A DNA stretch of 64,000 nucleotides from Aptenodytes patagonicus (taxonomy: Eukaryota; Chordata; Aves; Sphenisciformes; Spheniscidae). Where the stretch lies: NCBI RefSeq assembly GCF_965638725.1, contig NC_134981.1, positions 47,210,849 through 47,274,848 on the forward strand. Reading direction: 5' to 3'. The translations under genes and the position numbers were made by a program. The notes under the pieces were generated by a model that saw only the letters and a program-made list of their open reading frames with translations, was not told the DNA's origin and searched no databases. Of this stretch, positions 54,737 to 64,000 are shown piece by piece (position 1 is the stretch's first letter; each line of letters begins with the position of its first letter).

Positions 54737-56356
54737 TGGGTAGGAATTGGTTAGATGGTCGCATCCAGAGGGTAGTGGTCAATGGCTCAATGTCCAGATG
54801 GAGATTGGTGACGAGTGGCATCCCGCAGGGGTCCGTATTGGGACCGGTACTGTTTAATATCTTCATCAATGACATAGACAGTGGGATCGAGTGCACCCTC
54901 AGCAAGTCTGCAGATGACACCAAGCTGAGTGGTGCGGTCGACACGCCTGAGGGACGGGATGCCATCCAGAGGGACCTGGACAAGCTTGAGAAGTGGGCCC
55001 GTGTGAACCTCATGAGGTTCAACAAGGCCAAGTGCAAGGTCCTGCCCCTGGGTCGGGGCAACTCCCAGTATCAATACAGGCTGGGGGATGAAGGGATTGA
55101 GAGCAGCCCTGCCGAGAAGGACTTGGGGGTTCTGGTGGATGAAAAGCTGGACATGAGCCAGCAATGTGCGCTCGCAGCCCAGAAGGCCAACCATATCCTG
55201 GGCTGCATCAGAAGAAGCGTGGCCAGCAGGTCGAGGGAGGTGATTCTGCCCCTCTACTCTGCTCTGGTGAGACCCCACCTGGAGTACTGCGTCCAGCTCT
55301 GGGGCCCTCAGCATAAGAAAGACACGGACCTGTTGGAGTGGGTCCAGAGGAGGGCCACGAAAATGATCAAGGGGAAGGAACACCTCTCCTATGAGGAAAG
55401 GCTGAGAGAGTTGGGGTTGTTCAGCCTAGAGAAGTGTCCTGGTTTCGGCAGGGATAGAGTTAATTTCCTTCCTAGTAGCTGGTACAGGGCTGTGTTTTGG
55501 ATTTAGGATGAGAACAAAGTTGATAACGCACCGATGTTTTAGCTGTTGCTAGGTAATGCTTACACTAGCCAAGGACTTTTCAGTTTTCCATGCTCTACCG
55601 ACTGAGAAGGCTGGAGGTGCACAAGAAGCTGGGAGGAGGGGCACAGCCAAACTGGCCAAAGAAACATTCCATACCATGTGACGTCATGCTCAGTACATAA
55701 ACTGGGGAAAGCTGGACGGGGGGACCCCTGCTCGGGGACTGGCTGGGCATCGGTCGGCGGGTGGTGAGCAATTGTACTGTGCATCATTTGCTTTGTGTAT
55801 TATTATTATTATATTATTATTATTTTCATTTTATTTCAATTATTAAACTGTTTTTTATCTCAACCCACGAGTTTTTCTCACTTGTGCTCTTCCAATTCTC
55901 TCCCCCATCCCACCGGGGTCGGGGGGGAGTGAGCGAGCGGCTGCGTGGTGCTTAGTTGCCGACTGAGGTTAAACCACGACAAGAAGAGAAGTCTCTGGAG
56001 AGACCTTATTGCAGCCTATCAGTACTTAAAGGGGGCTTACAAAAAAGATGGTGGCAGACTTTTTAGCAGGGCCTGTTGTGACAGGACAAGGGGGAATGGC
56101 TTTAAACTAAAGGGGGGGGTAGATTTAGACTAGATATAAGGAAGAAATTTTTTACGCTGAGGGTGGTGAAACACTGGCACAGGTTGCCCAGAGAGGTGGT
56201 GGATGCCCCATCCCTGGAAACATTCAAGGTCAGGTTGGACGGGGCTCTGAGCAACCTGATCTAGTTGAAGATGTCCCTGCTTATTGCAGGGGGGTTGGAC
56301 TAGATGACCTTTAGAGGTCCCTTCCAACCCAAACTATTCTGTGATTCTATGATTCT
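54737..56356 (+). mobile_element. CR1 LINE in ZNF366 intron, interrupted by a solo LTR
   Basis: Plus-strand CR1 (antisense to ZNF366) with RT blocks [36 protein letters not shown] and SADDTKLSG, through [20 protein letters not shown] to LGLFSLEK, where the solo LTR 55435-55981 enters. CR1 resumes with KRSLWRDLIAAYQYLKG at about 55985 and ends in TATTCTGTGATTCTATGATT. The catalytic box has FADD changed to SADD. Confidence 0.92.
55435..55981 (+). mobile_element. ERV-A family solo LTR in ZNF366 intron (TSD AGAAG)
   Basis: 547 bp, TGTCCTGG to CCACGACA, with perfect AGAAG duplication (55430-55434 and 55982-55986) inside a CR1. Perfect CRE at 55679-55686, TACATAAAC, a TTA microsatellite and ATTAAA. 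Antisense to ZNF366. Confidence 0.96.
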
Positions 56357-56637
56357 ACTTTAAAAATGAAAACACAGTCATGTCTCATCAGTCTATGACC
56401 TCCACTCTCCTTGATTTTTGCTCACTCATCTAGTGCCACTGAAAAGCTATATGCACTAGACAGTGCTTCAGCTTGAAGAAATCATTATAATCAAATTATG
56501 ATTTTGAGTTGTGCAGCATAAATCTGAGTGTGGTCCTGGATCTAGTTTATCTTAATATTTGTCAGAGCGTCTCCTTTCTGTTCCTCTTGCTGGAAACCCA
56601 GACATCACTCAGGAGTCATCTGTGGACTTAAATGTGC

Positions 56638-57344
56638 AATGCTACAGGCTTGGGGAGGAGTGGCTGGAAAGCTGTCTGGCGGAAAAGGACCTGGGGGTGC
56701 TGGTCGACAGCTGGCTGAACATGAGCCGGCAGTGTGCCCAGGCGGCCAAGAAGGCCAATGGCATCCTGGCCTGTATCAGAAATAGTGTGGCCAGCAGGAG
56801 TAGGGAAGTGATCGTGCCCCTGTACTCGGCCCTGGTGAGGCCGCACCTCGACTACTGTGTTCAGTTTTGGGCCCCTCACTACAAGAAGGACGTCGAGGTG
56901 CTGGAGCGTGTCCAGAGAAGGGCAACGAGGCTGGTGAGGGGTCTGGAGAACAAGTCTCATGAGGAGCGGCTGAGGGAACTGGGGTTGTTTAGCCTGGAGA
57001 AAAGGAGGCTCAGGGGAGACCTCATCGCTCTCTACAACTACCTGAAAGGAGGCTGTAGCGAGGTGGGTGCCGGTCTCTTCTCCCAAGTAACTAGCGATAG
57101 GACGAGAGGAAACGGCCTCAAGTTGCGCCAGGGGAGGTTTAGATTGGACGTGAGGAAAAATTTTTTTACTGAAAGAGTGGTTAAACATTGGAACAGGCTG
57201 CCCAGGGAAGTGGTTGAGTCCCCATCCCTGGAGGTATTTAAAAGACCTGTAGATGAGGCGCTTAGGGACATGGTTTAGTGGGCATGGTGGTGGTGGGTTG
57301 ACGGTTGATCTTAGAGGTCTCTTCCAACCTCAATGATTCTATGT
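56638..57344 (+). mobile_element. CR1 LINE 3' part in ZNF366 intron
   Basis: Plus-strand CR1 with an open C-terminal ORF2 piece (within 56559-57278): [57 protein letters not shown], and 3' end AATGATTCTATG. It closely resembles 51486-52352; the frame's first codons are intronic. Confidence 0.93.
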
Positions 57345-58147
57345 GCTCTGACCATCAGGATGCACAGAAGAAGATTCAGACACTGCAGGCATAGTCCATC
57401 TTAATTAAAAGAAAGATGACAGTACTGGGGTGAGGATTTTACCCAATAGCAAAAATTTATGAGAGCCACTATTTTACTTGCTTAGTTTTGGGTTGTTTTT
57501 TTCCTCAGTAATTGAATACAGTTTCTGCAGGATTTATGCAGCCTCACTAGATACAGCTGCTACTTTGCAACAGGTTGTATTTGTTAAAATGGTTCATGAG
57601 CAGGTGGCAGCCCTCACAAATTGTCTTATGTCTGATAAGCGTTAAGGGCTGAAGAATCTCTGTACACTGAAAAGCACTTAGGCTGTCTTCAATTACAAGT
57701 AATTGTGTAACTATGATGGTGCTGTAGGAGATTTACAGGAAAAAAAGAGCCATTTATACTATTATCTGTTAGGATCTTTGTAAATTTTATCCCAAATATC
57801 ATTAGAGTATGTGTTTTCCATATGTGCTAGGCTGCCCTAAAGCCTGAATTTGAGGAACACCAAGAAATCTTACCCATGAAGGAGTTATTTATCCAGAAAG
57901 TCTTAACAAACAAAATATCTTGGATACTCAAACTCTTAAAACAATCCCCCCTAATGCCCCCACTTCTTAAGACAGCATTGGCATGTGTGCACACGTGAGG
58001 CTGATATTAGGAAGTGTATGTGTTGGGCGAGAGGTAGGAAATGCTTTGCAGGATACCCTGAGTGGTCAAAAATCCATATACTTTGAGATGAGGGAGGAGC
58101 GCCTCCTCTTGTCCACATGCTTCTTTGTAAATTGGGTCTGAGCTTAT
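57345..58147. other. ZNF366 intron, unique sequence
   Basis: No feature recognised between the CR1 and the solo LTR. Confidence 0.5.
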
Positions 58148-58152
58148 GGCCT

Positions 58153-58746
58153 TGTTGTGGTTTAACCCCAGCCGGCAACTAAGCACCACACAGCCACTCG
58201 CTCACTCCCCCAGCCCCGGTGGGATGGAGGAGAGAATAGGAAGGGTAAAAGTGAGAAAACTCATGGGTTGAGATAAAGACAGTGTAATAGGCAAAGCAAA
58301 AGCCAAGCATGCAAGCAAGGCAAAACAAGGAATTCATTCACTCCTTCCCATCGGCAAGCAGGCGTTCAGCCATCTCCAGGAAAGCAGGGCTCCATCACGC
58401 GTAACGGTGACTTGGGAAGACAAACGCCATCACTCCGAATGTCCCCCCTCCCTTCTTCTTCCCCCAGCTTTATATGCTGAGCATGACGTCACATGGTATG
58501 GAATATCCCTTTGTTCAGTTGGGGTCAGCTGTCCCGGCTGTGTCTCCTCCCAACTTCTTGTGCATCCCCAGCCTACATCCTGGTGGGGTGGGGTGAGGAG
58601 CAGAAAAGGCCTTGACTCTGTGTAAGCACTGCTCAGCAGTAACGAAAATATCCCTGTGTTATCAAGTTTCCAGCACAAATCCAAAACAGAGCCCCATACA
58701 AGCTACTATGAAGAAAATTAACTCTATCCTAGTCAAAACCAGCACA
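58153..58746 (-). mobile_element. ERV-A family solo LTR, long subtype, in ZNF366 intron (TSD GGCCT)
   Basis: 594 bp on the minus strand (same sense as ZNF366), with perfect GGCCT duplication (58148-58152 and 58747-58751). It is the same subtype as the LTR at 1919-2512 (AAGCATGCAAGCAAGG and GCGTAACGGTGACTTGGG segments instead of the TTA microsatellite). CRE TGACGTCA at 58484-58491, next to CATATAAAG. The terminal bases are slightly diverged (TGTGCTGG start, CCACAACA end). Confidence 0.95.
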
Positions 58747-58751
58747 GGCCT

Positions 58752-59717
58752 TTATCTAACATCAGCTATTTCAATACATCACAGAATAAACATATTTTAA
58801 GCAGAAAGGCTCTTGGATGTAGAGCCATTCAGGCTTCCATTTCCATTCCAGACTAGAATCCAATAAGCAGTGAACAAGACCCGTGAAATCTAGATTTTTT
58901 GCTTCTGTCAGCTTGTATTTACGATTTATCCCCATGTTTTAAACCATGGGGATGTACCTCAAACATGAGAGAAAAACTATAAACTCCTAACCAGATGTGC
59001 CTGGGGAAAAATGTCTGCTTGTTCATGGCTGCTAGGCTGTGGTCTATCAACATCTGGGAATCATCCCCCCCTCAAACTGTAAAATTTATTAAAAAATAAT
59101 GGAACTACACCCTCAGTCAGGAAGATCAGTGCCATTTCAGCCATGTATCATTCCCCTGGTCAACTACATGTGCCACAGTCTCACTAAGGCTGAGTCTCCA
59201 CCAGCTCACTCCCGTTTGTGTCTCAGGGATACCCATATGCTGGGAGAAGCTCTGTGGTGCTGTGGATATTGCACCTTCCCCACAGTAATGGGCAGCCCTG
59301 GGCTTAAGTACAAGAATGTTAGGTATGGCTTGATAAATCCTCTGCTCTAACACTACTGACTATATTTTCCCTAACGCTTGGCAACAGCAACTTAGTGCAC
59401 TAAAATTATTTCCTTTGTGCTCACAAGTACTGTCTCATTTTCTCTCCATCTACTACTCTGTCTTGGTCTGTACCTCTGTGTCATCAGATATCTAGTCTGA
59501 AAGGTCTCTGAGACAAGCGTCACTACCTTGGGGATCTCTGAACTATAGCACTGGAGTAATATAGATAGTTAATAACAACCTCCCAGGCTTATGGGATTCA
59601 ATCTCTTCCAATCGCATTGGATCTATGGTATGAGATCGTAGATCTGTGGTACAAAGCCCATTTGGGTTTACTGATATGCGCCTTCAAACCTCTCAGAGAA
59701 TAACTGAAAAATATTAC
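58752..59717. other. ZNF366 intron, unique sequence
   Basis: No gene or repeat recognised up to the donor site at 59717. Confidence 0.5.
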
Positions 59718-59892
59718 CTTGAGAATTAAAACCTCTTTCCATGACGCTGTGTTTGACTTTCATGTGCCTGGTTAGGTTCCCCTTCAAGGTGAATTTGCTG
59801 GGACAGTAGAGGCACTTGAAAGGCTTACTGTCTGAGTGCAAGTGCATGTGTCCCATTAAATTGTGCATTCTGTTAAATTCCTTTCCACACAG
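59718..59892 (-). CDS. ZNF366: ZNF366 (DC-SCRIPT), penultimate coding exon (zinc fingers)
   Basis: 175-bp exon on the minus strand, bounded by an acceptor (TTTTTGACAG before 59892) and a donor (CTCAAG|GTAATA at 59718/59717). It starts in codon phase 0 and ends in phase 1, matching the last exon. It encodes the C-terminal half of one C2H2 finger (CGKEFNRMHNLMGHMHLH) and a complete finger (CLYCPSKFTLKGNLTRHMKV and KH), joined by a classical-type linker SDSKPFK. Both fingers have all visible zinc ligands; the first Cys of the earlier finger is in the preceding exon, outside the window or not recognised. The following VMERGFNSQ leads into the last exon. Confidence 0.88.
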
Positions 59893-60709
59893 CTGTCAAA
59901 AACAGTAAAAATGAAAATTATTTTTTCGTAGGGGTACCTCCAAGGAGAACATTTTAAAAGGAAATAGAACCTAGCCTTCTCAACTTGAACCCTGGCAGCT
60001 TCTGGCTGCAATTTGTTTTTCAAAGATACAGGCAAAAAACCTACAGACAAGAATATGCGGTTGAGTTTGATCTATCCTAGCCTTCTGCACTGCTGTCATT
60101 TTTTTTAAATTTGGTGACTAGGAGAGACATGCAGTCAAGGATTCCCCAAAATCAGGGGATGTTGTTGTAAGGAGGGGAGAGGCTCAAGTACATAACCTGA
60201 AAGGCTCTTAACTTGAATGAAATTCAAAGTATAACTTTCTGCCCTGGTGAACCATTTCATTTGTAGTTTATAAATCTAGCCTTTAATCAAGAACAATGCC
60301 AGACAGAGATGGAGATACAAGATAAAACCAATGAAGGATTTCTGTGAAACACTCAAGCAGAATATTAATTCTCCTTAAGTGGAAATGAAATGGCTGTACA
60401 TTTTGCTTAAAGCAAGAAAAAGAAATTCCTTTTTGTCTTTGTTTCTTGCTCCTCCATTTTTCTCTGATCCTCTTATCTTCTGTTTACCAGCTTCTGTGTT
60501 TCAGTGTCTCTGGTGAGTAAGCTGGAATTTAAACAGTCATGGGGCTGCAAGAATGACTCAGCTTTCCCTGAAGCTGTGTTCCTGACAGCTCGAGCCATTG
60601 ATCATACAGGTTTCCATTTGATGAAACAATAAGGGGTTTTTTTCATTGTTGTTGTTTATCTAGATGAGTCCTTTTGTAGTCTGGTCCCTTATAAATCAAG
60701 TATATTCTC
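59893..60709. other. ZNF366 intron, unique sequence
   Basis: Intronic sequence upstream (minus strand) of the finger exon. No further exon recognised. Confidence 0.5.
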
Positions 60710-61157
60710 GTGTCCAAAGAAGAACAACGAAGCTGGTGAAGGGTCTAGAACACGTCTCATGAAGAGCGGCTGAGGGGACTGGGGTTGTTTAGCCTGGAGA
60801 AAAGGAGGCTGAGGGGAGACCTCATCGTGCTCTACAACTACCTGAAAGGAGGTTGTAGCGAGGTGGGGGTCGGTCTCTTCTCCCAGGTAACAAGTGATAG
60901 GACGAGAGGAAAGGCCTCAAGTTGCACCAGGGGAGGTTTAGATTGGATATTAGGAAGAATTTCTTCACCGAAAGGGTTGTCAAGCATTGGAACAGGCTGC
61001 CCAGGGAAGTGGTTGAGTCACCATCCCTGGAGGTATTTAAAAGATGTGTAGATGTGGCACTTAGGGACATGGTTTAGTGGTGGATTTGGCAGTGTTAGGT
61101 TAATGGTTGGACATGATGATCTTAAGGGTCTTCTCCAACCTAAATGATTCTATGATT
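60710..61157 (+). mobile_element. CR1 LINE 3' end in ZNF366 intron
   Basis: Plus-strand CR1 (antisense to ZNF366) from the [14 protein letters not shown]-like block to the AATGATTCTATGATTC end. The frame is broken near 60910 by an indel (GGAAAGGCC). Confidence 0.92.
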
Positions 61158-64000
61158 CAAGACATGAGAGTTTGACATCACTATTACAAGCTTCTAGTCT
61201 TACTTGTCTTTTGGTCTTTCCCTATCAGGATTTATAATTTTATTCACATTCAAGTGGCTATTTCCATCCTCTGCAAACTTCTGTGTGTGCTTTCTACTTA
61301 AGCTCTTTTTTTGGAATGTTTTTAGACAAATACTTTTACTATCAGAATTTTTTTTTTATGATCTTTATTACTATATGAGCCAGAATCTCCATTACTGAAT
61401 AACTGGAACTTATATCAAGCAGAGTACTCATCTGAAAGAAAATGATTAAAAAGCAATTACTGAGATTCCACCAAATTTTTGGTCCAATCTAACTTCTGAT
61501 TTAATTTATTTTGGTAGTACAGAAGGTCTGCTACAGTACTTTTTGATTCAAATTCACAAAGCCATCACCTGGAATATCTGGATGAAATGTAGGTAGTGGA
61601 ATGATCCTCAGTGAAGTAGTACTGTATCCTTTGCTTTTTAAACCATCTCTTGAGGGAAAATGGAAGCAGTTCACTAATATAAAAATTTGCAGTGGTATTG
61701 TTTTTAAATAAAAACTAGAGCTGAGTCAATGTTGCAAAAAGGAAAAGTCTGGAAATATTCACTTGCTTTTAAAAAAATATTTACTTCAGCTTCATTAGAT
61801 CTCTTCTGTGATTTGCTCTCTGATTTTGCTAAAATGAACATTCTAGCAAATAAATTTATCAGCAAAGTGGAAAAAAAAAAGAAAAAAGAATAGCCACTGA
61901 AAATGAGCTATTAATTTGTAAAAGTAAGATATCAGATTCCAAGGGTCATCCATCCACTTAGGAAAGAGGACTGTCTCTCTTTTCATTCAAAGAAAGCTAA
62001 TCTGCTGGATGACTTATATTCAGTGAAATGAATGCACCAAAAAGCATTCTGAAAGTGCTGGGAGGAAACAAAGAGGAGAAGAAGCACTGATGGGCACAGA
62101 AAATTCACAAGGAAGAACACCAGCTGAATATATCTTGACAGCTGCTGGAACGATCTATGATGTGTCAATATTTTTCTGGCTATAAGAATGCAAATAATAA
62201 TACCTCTCTAATACCTCTTAGCAGAAGGCTTCTCGTTATCTGCTTGGCTGACCTGTGTTCTCACCAGCTTTTGTTTTCTGATAACTAGGTCTTTATTTCT
62301 CTGTCTAAACTGGTAATCAAGGAAAATCAGGTTGAACAGGTGAATGGCTAGAGTACTTCATGCAAATCTATATCTTTATAAGGTATTGAGTAGTAAAATG
62401 GGTCTGGTAGGAGCATTTTTTTTCTGTCAAGGCAATATTTATTTCTCTTTCTTCATAATGAAAAGGGAGGGGACTTCCTAAAGGATAGTTCCTTACAGCA
62501 TAAAAGTTTTGTGTCTCTGAATAAAGGGGGTAGGTTTTCCATTTCCCAAAGTCATGCACAGTCCTGGGAATGTGTAATGTGTTCCTGTCCTGAAATCTCC
62601 TCTGAGGACATGAGGAAAAGGTACCAGAATAGAGAGGTGTGGCAGGAAAATGAAAGAAATGCAGATATGAAAATTGTTTTTTCAGAACCATGGCTGTGTG
62701 TGGCATGGTATCTGGGTAAGATGACCCTTTCAAAAGGCACAAGACAAGTTTCAGATGAATGTCCATGATTCAGAGGGCGAAGGGAGCAGGTTTCAGGCTC
62801 ACATGCTGAAAGACGGCAACTCAGAGCTAGCTGGGGTTCACAGCTAGTGCTTAAACAACAGCCTGAGTCTGCAGACCAAATTAGGAAGGTGTACAAGATT
62901 TTCTTCCTCTGTGACAGGACAGGGGTGTGAGCACTGATGAGCAGAGTGTGAAAGATGACCCAGAGCCAGTTGCATGGGAGGGAGCTCCAGCAGAAGTCAC
63001 CACAGAGCACCTTAGCACTCAGGGAGATGCAAAGCTCATGCAAGAGATCTTGGGATAGCAGGAATGACATGGTTTACTTGTGGACCTTTTGTTAGGCTCT
63101 CTAGTTTAGACAAAATAAAATTCAAGCCCTGAAGAGAAAGACCTCAGCTGCAAGTGCTGAACACACTTTGATGCACTGGCTGGTGAAATGGACTTCAGTA
63201 CAGTTTGCTAGAAAAGCTGAATTAGTTCAACACTAGATTTTGTCTTCCTAAGCCACTGCATGAAGTATCACCCTTCTAGATTTGTCAGTCTGTTTTGTTT
63301 CTTCCCAAAGTACTTATCTCTCACATTTTCTTTGGTTTTGACTCCTGATCTAAACCTGTGATTTTAGATGGGAAAAAGTGGAGTTCAAAACATCTGCTGC
63401 AAAGTGCATTTCGCTAGGCTGGAGAAAACCATTGCATTCTTTATTACAGGTCTGAAACATTATTGACTTCAGCACTAAAAGCAACTGTAAATTTCATAGG
63501 AGCTTCCTCTGCAAATCAGAATTAGCACTATTACACCAGTTGGTGCAACTCCTTCAGAACTCTTCAGTGTTTTTGTTTAAAACAGAAATAAACAAGGAAG
63601 CACAGGCTCAGGCCTTTAAAAGCTACAGAGAAGTTCACTCTTCAGGGAAAAATCAAACACAGATCCAGACTGCAGCTGGATGAGGAAACAGAAGGGACAA
63701 CTGCTACTCCTTCACTTCAGATAGTCTGTGCTTAGCTGTGATTAGACACATAGGAAAGCCTCATGGTTGTTTTTTGCTGTGAGAAAAAGGTAAAGAAAAC
63801 CATTGCATGTGGTGAAGTAGAAAGGCTACTGCTGTGCTCTCTTTCCCTTGCATTCTTCTTCTTTTTTTCTTTTTTTTTTTTTCATAAGGGTGTTCCTTTC
63901 CTCAAAGAGAGAAGGAGAGGGAGAAAGACTGTAAACTGTCCAAAAGGACCGTGAGAAAACAGGAAGCTTTGAAAAGTACAAGAGAAAGCAAGATGAAATC
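61158..64000. other. Probable ZNF366 intron, nothing else seen
   Basis: AT-rich unique DNA with poly(A)/poly(T) runs (about 61869-61890 and 63860-63885). No earlier ZNF366 exon or other gene was recognised; upstream exons probably lie beyond 64000. Confidence 0.45.

Noticed and set aside
62368-63070. Minus-strand frames of 132 and 172 codons
   Set aside because: No splice-site context, no domain, and not part of ZNF366; likely chance frames in the intron.

Overview
This is eukaryotic DNA from a bird, probably a neoavian. The evidence is many CR1 LINE copies with the tandem ATTCTATG-type 3' end, several copies of one avian endogenous retrovirus (ERV) family, and two spliced exons of a vertebrate zinc-finger gene. 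There is no prokaryotic gene organisation. Most long open frames are transposon coding regions or their antisense shadows.

Layout. 1-2.5 kb: a small, essentially non-coding ERV derivative (minus strand) with a 49-bp tandem repeat and one LTR. 2.5-7.2 kb: intergenic DNA with one CR1 scrap. 7171-15794: provirus ERV-A1 (plus strand; TSD GTAGG), with LTRs, a tRNA-Lys-type PBS, gag and pro-pol but no env. A 1.8-kb CR1 is inserted in its gag. 15.9-23.06 kb: CR1 fragments, one nested in another, and unique DNA. 23.06-37.84 kb: provirus ERV-B (minus strand; gag, pro-pol, env, all decayed). Its 5' LTR is split by a younger complete provirus of the ERV-A family, ERV-A2 (30642-37793, minus strand, TSD ACTTG). 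38-40 kb: a CR1 with a 620-codon ORF2 fragment. 40.8-46.7 kb: CR1 ORF1 and ORF2 pieces, an ERV-A solo LTR (TSD GGGTG) and a different 1.1-kb LTR. 46.7-53.7 kb: mostly unique DNA, with one weak candidate exon and one CR1. 53.7-64 kb: the 3' part of a gene I recognise as ZNF366 (DC-SCRIPT), minus strand. Two coding exons (59718-59892 and 53725-54242) are separated by a 5.5-kb intron holding two CR1s and two ERV-A solo LTRs (TSDs AGAAG and GGCCT).

How the parts relate. The only host gene I can support is ZNF366; everything upstream of it is a layered transposon deposit. By-eye LTR differences put ERV-A2 (about 14 in 540 bp) younger than ERV-A1 (about 31 in 545 bp) and ERV-B (about 9 in 167 bp). 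This agrees with the nesting and with the number of coding lesions. The most notable biology is in ERV-A. Its Gag begins with several predicted membrane segments. Gag and Pol lie in one frame separated by a single UAG in both copies. Gag contains a 30-bp coding minisatellite (12 units versus 2). The LTR carries a CRE palindrome just upstream of a TATA-like box. ERV-A2 keeps a full 775-codon gag frame.
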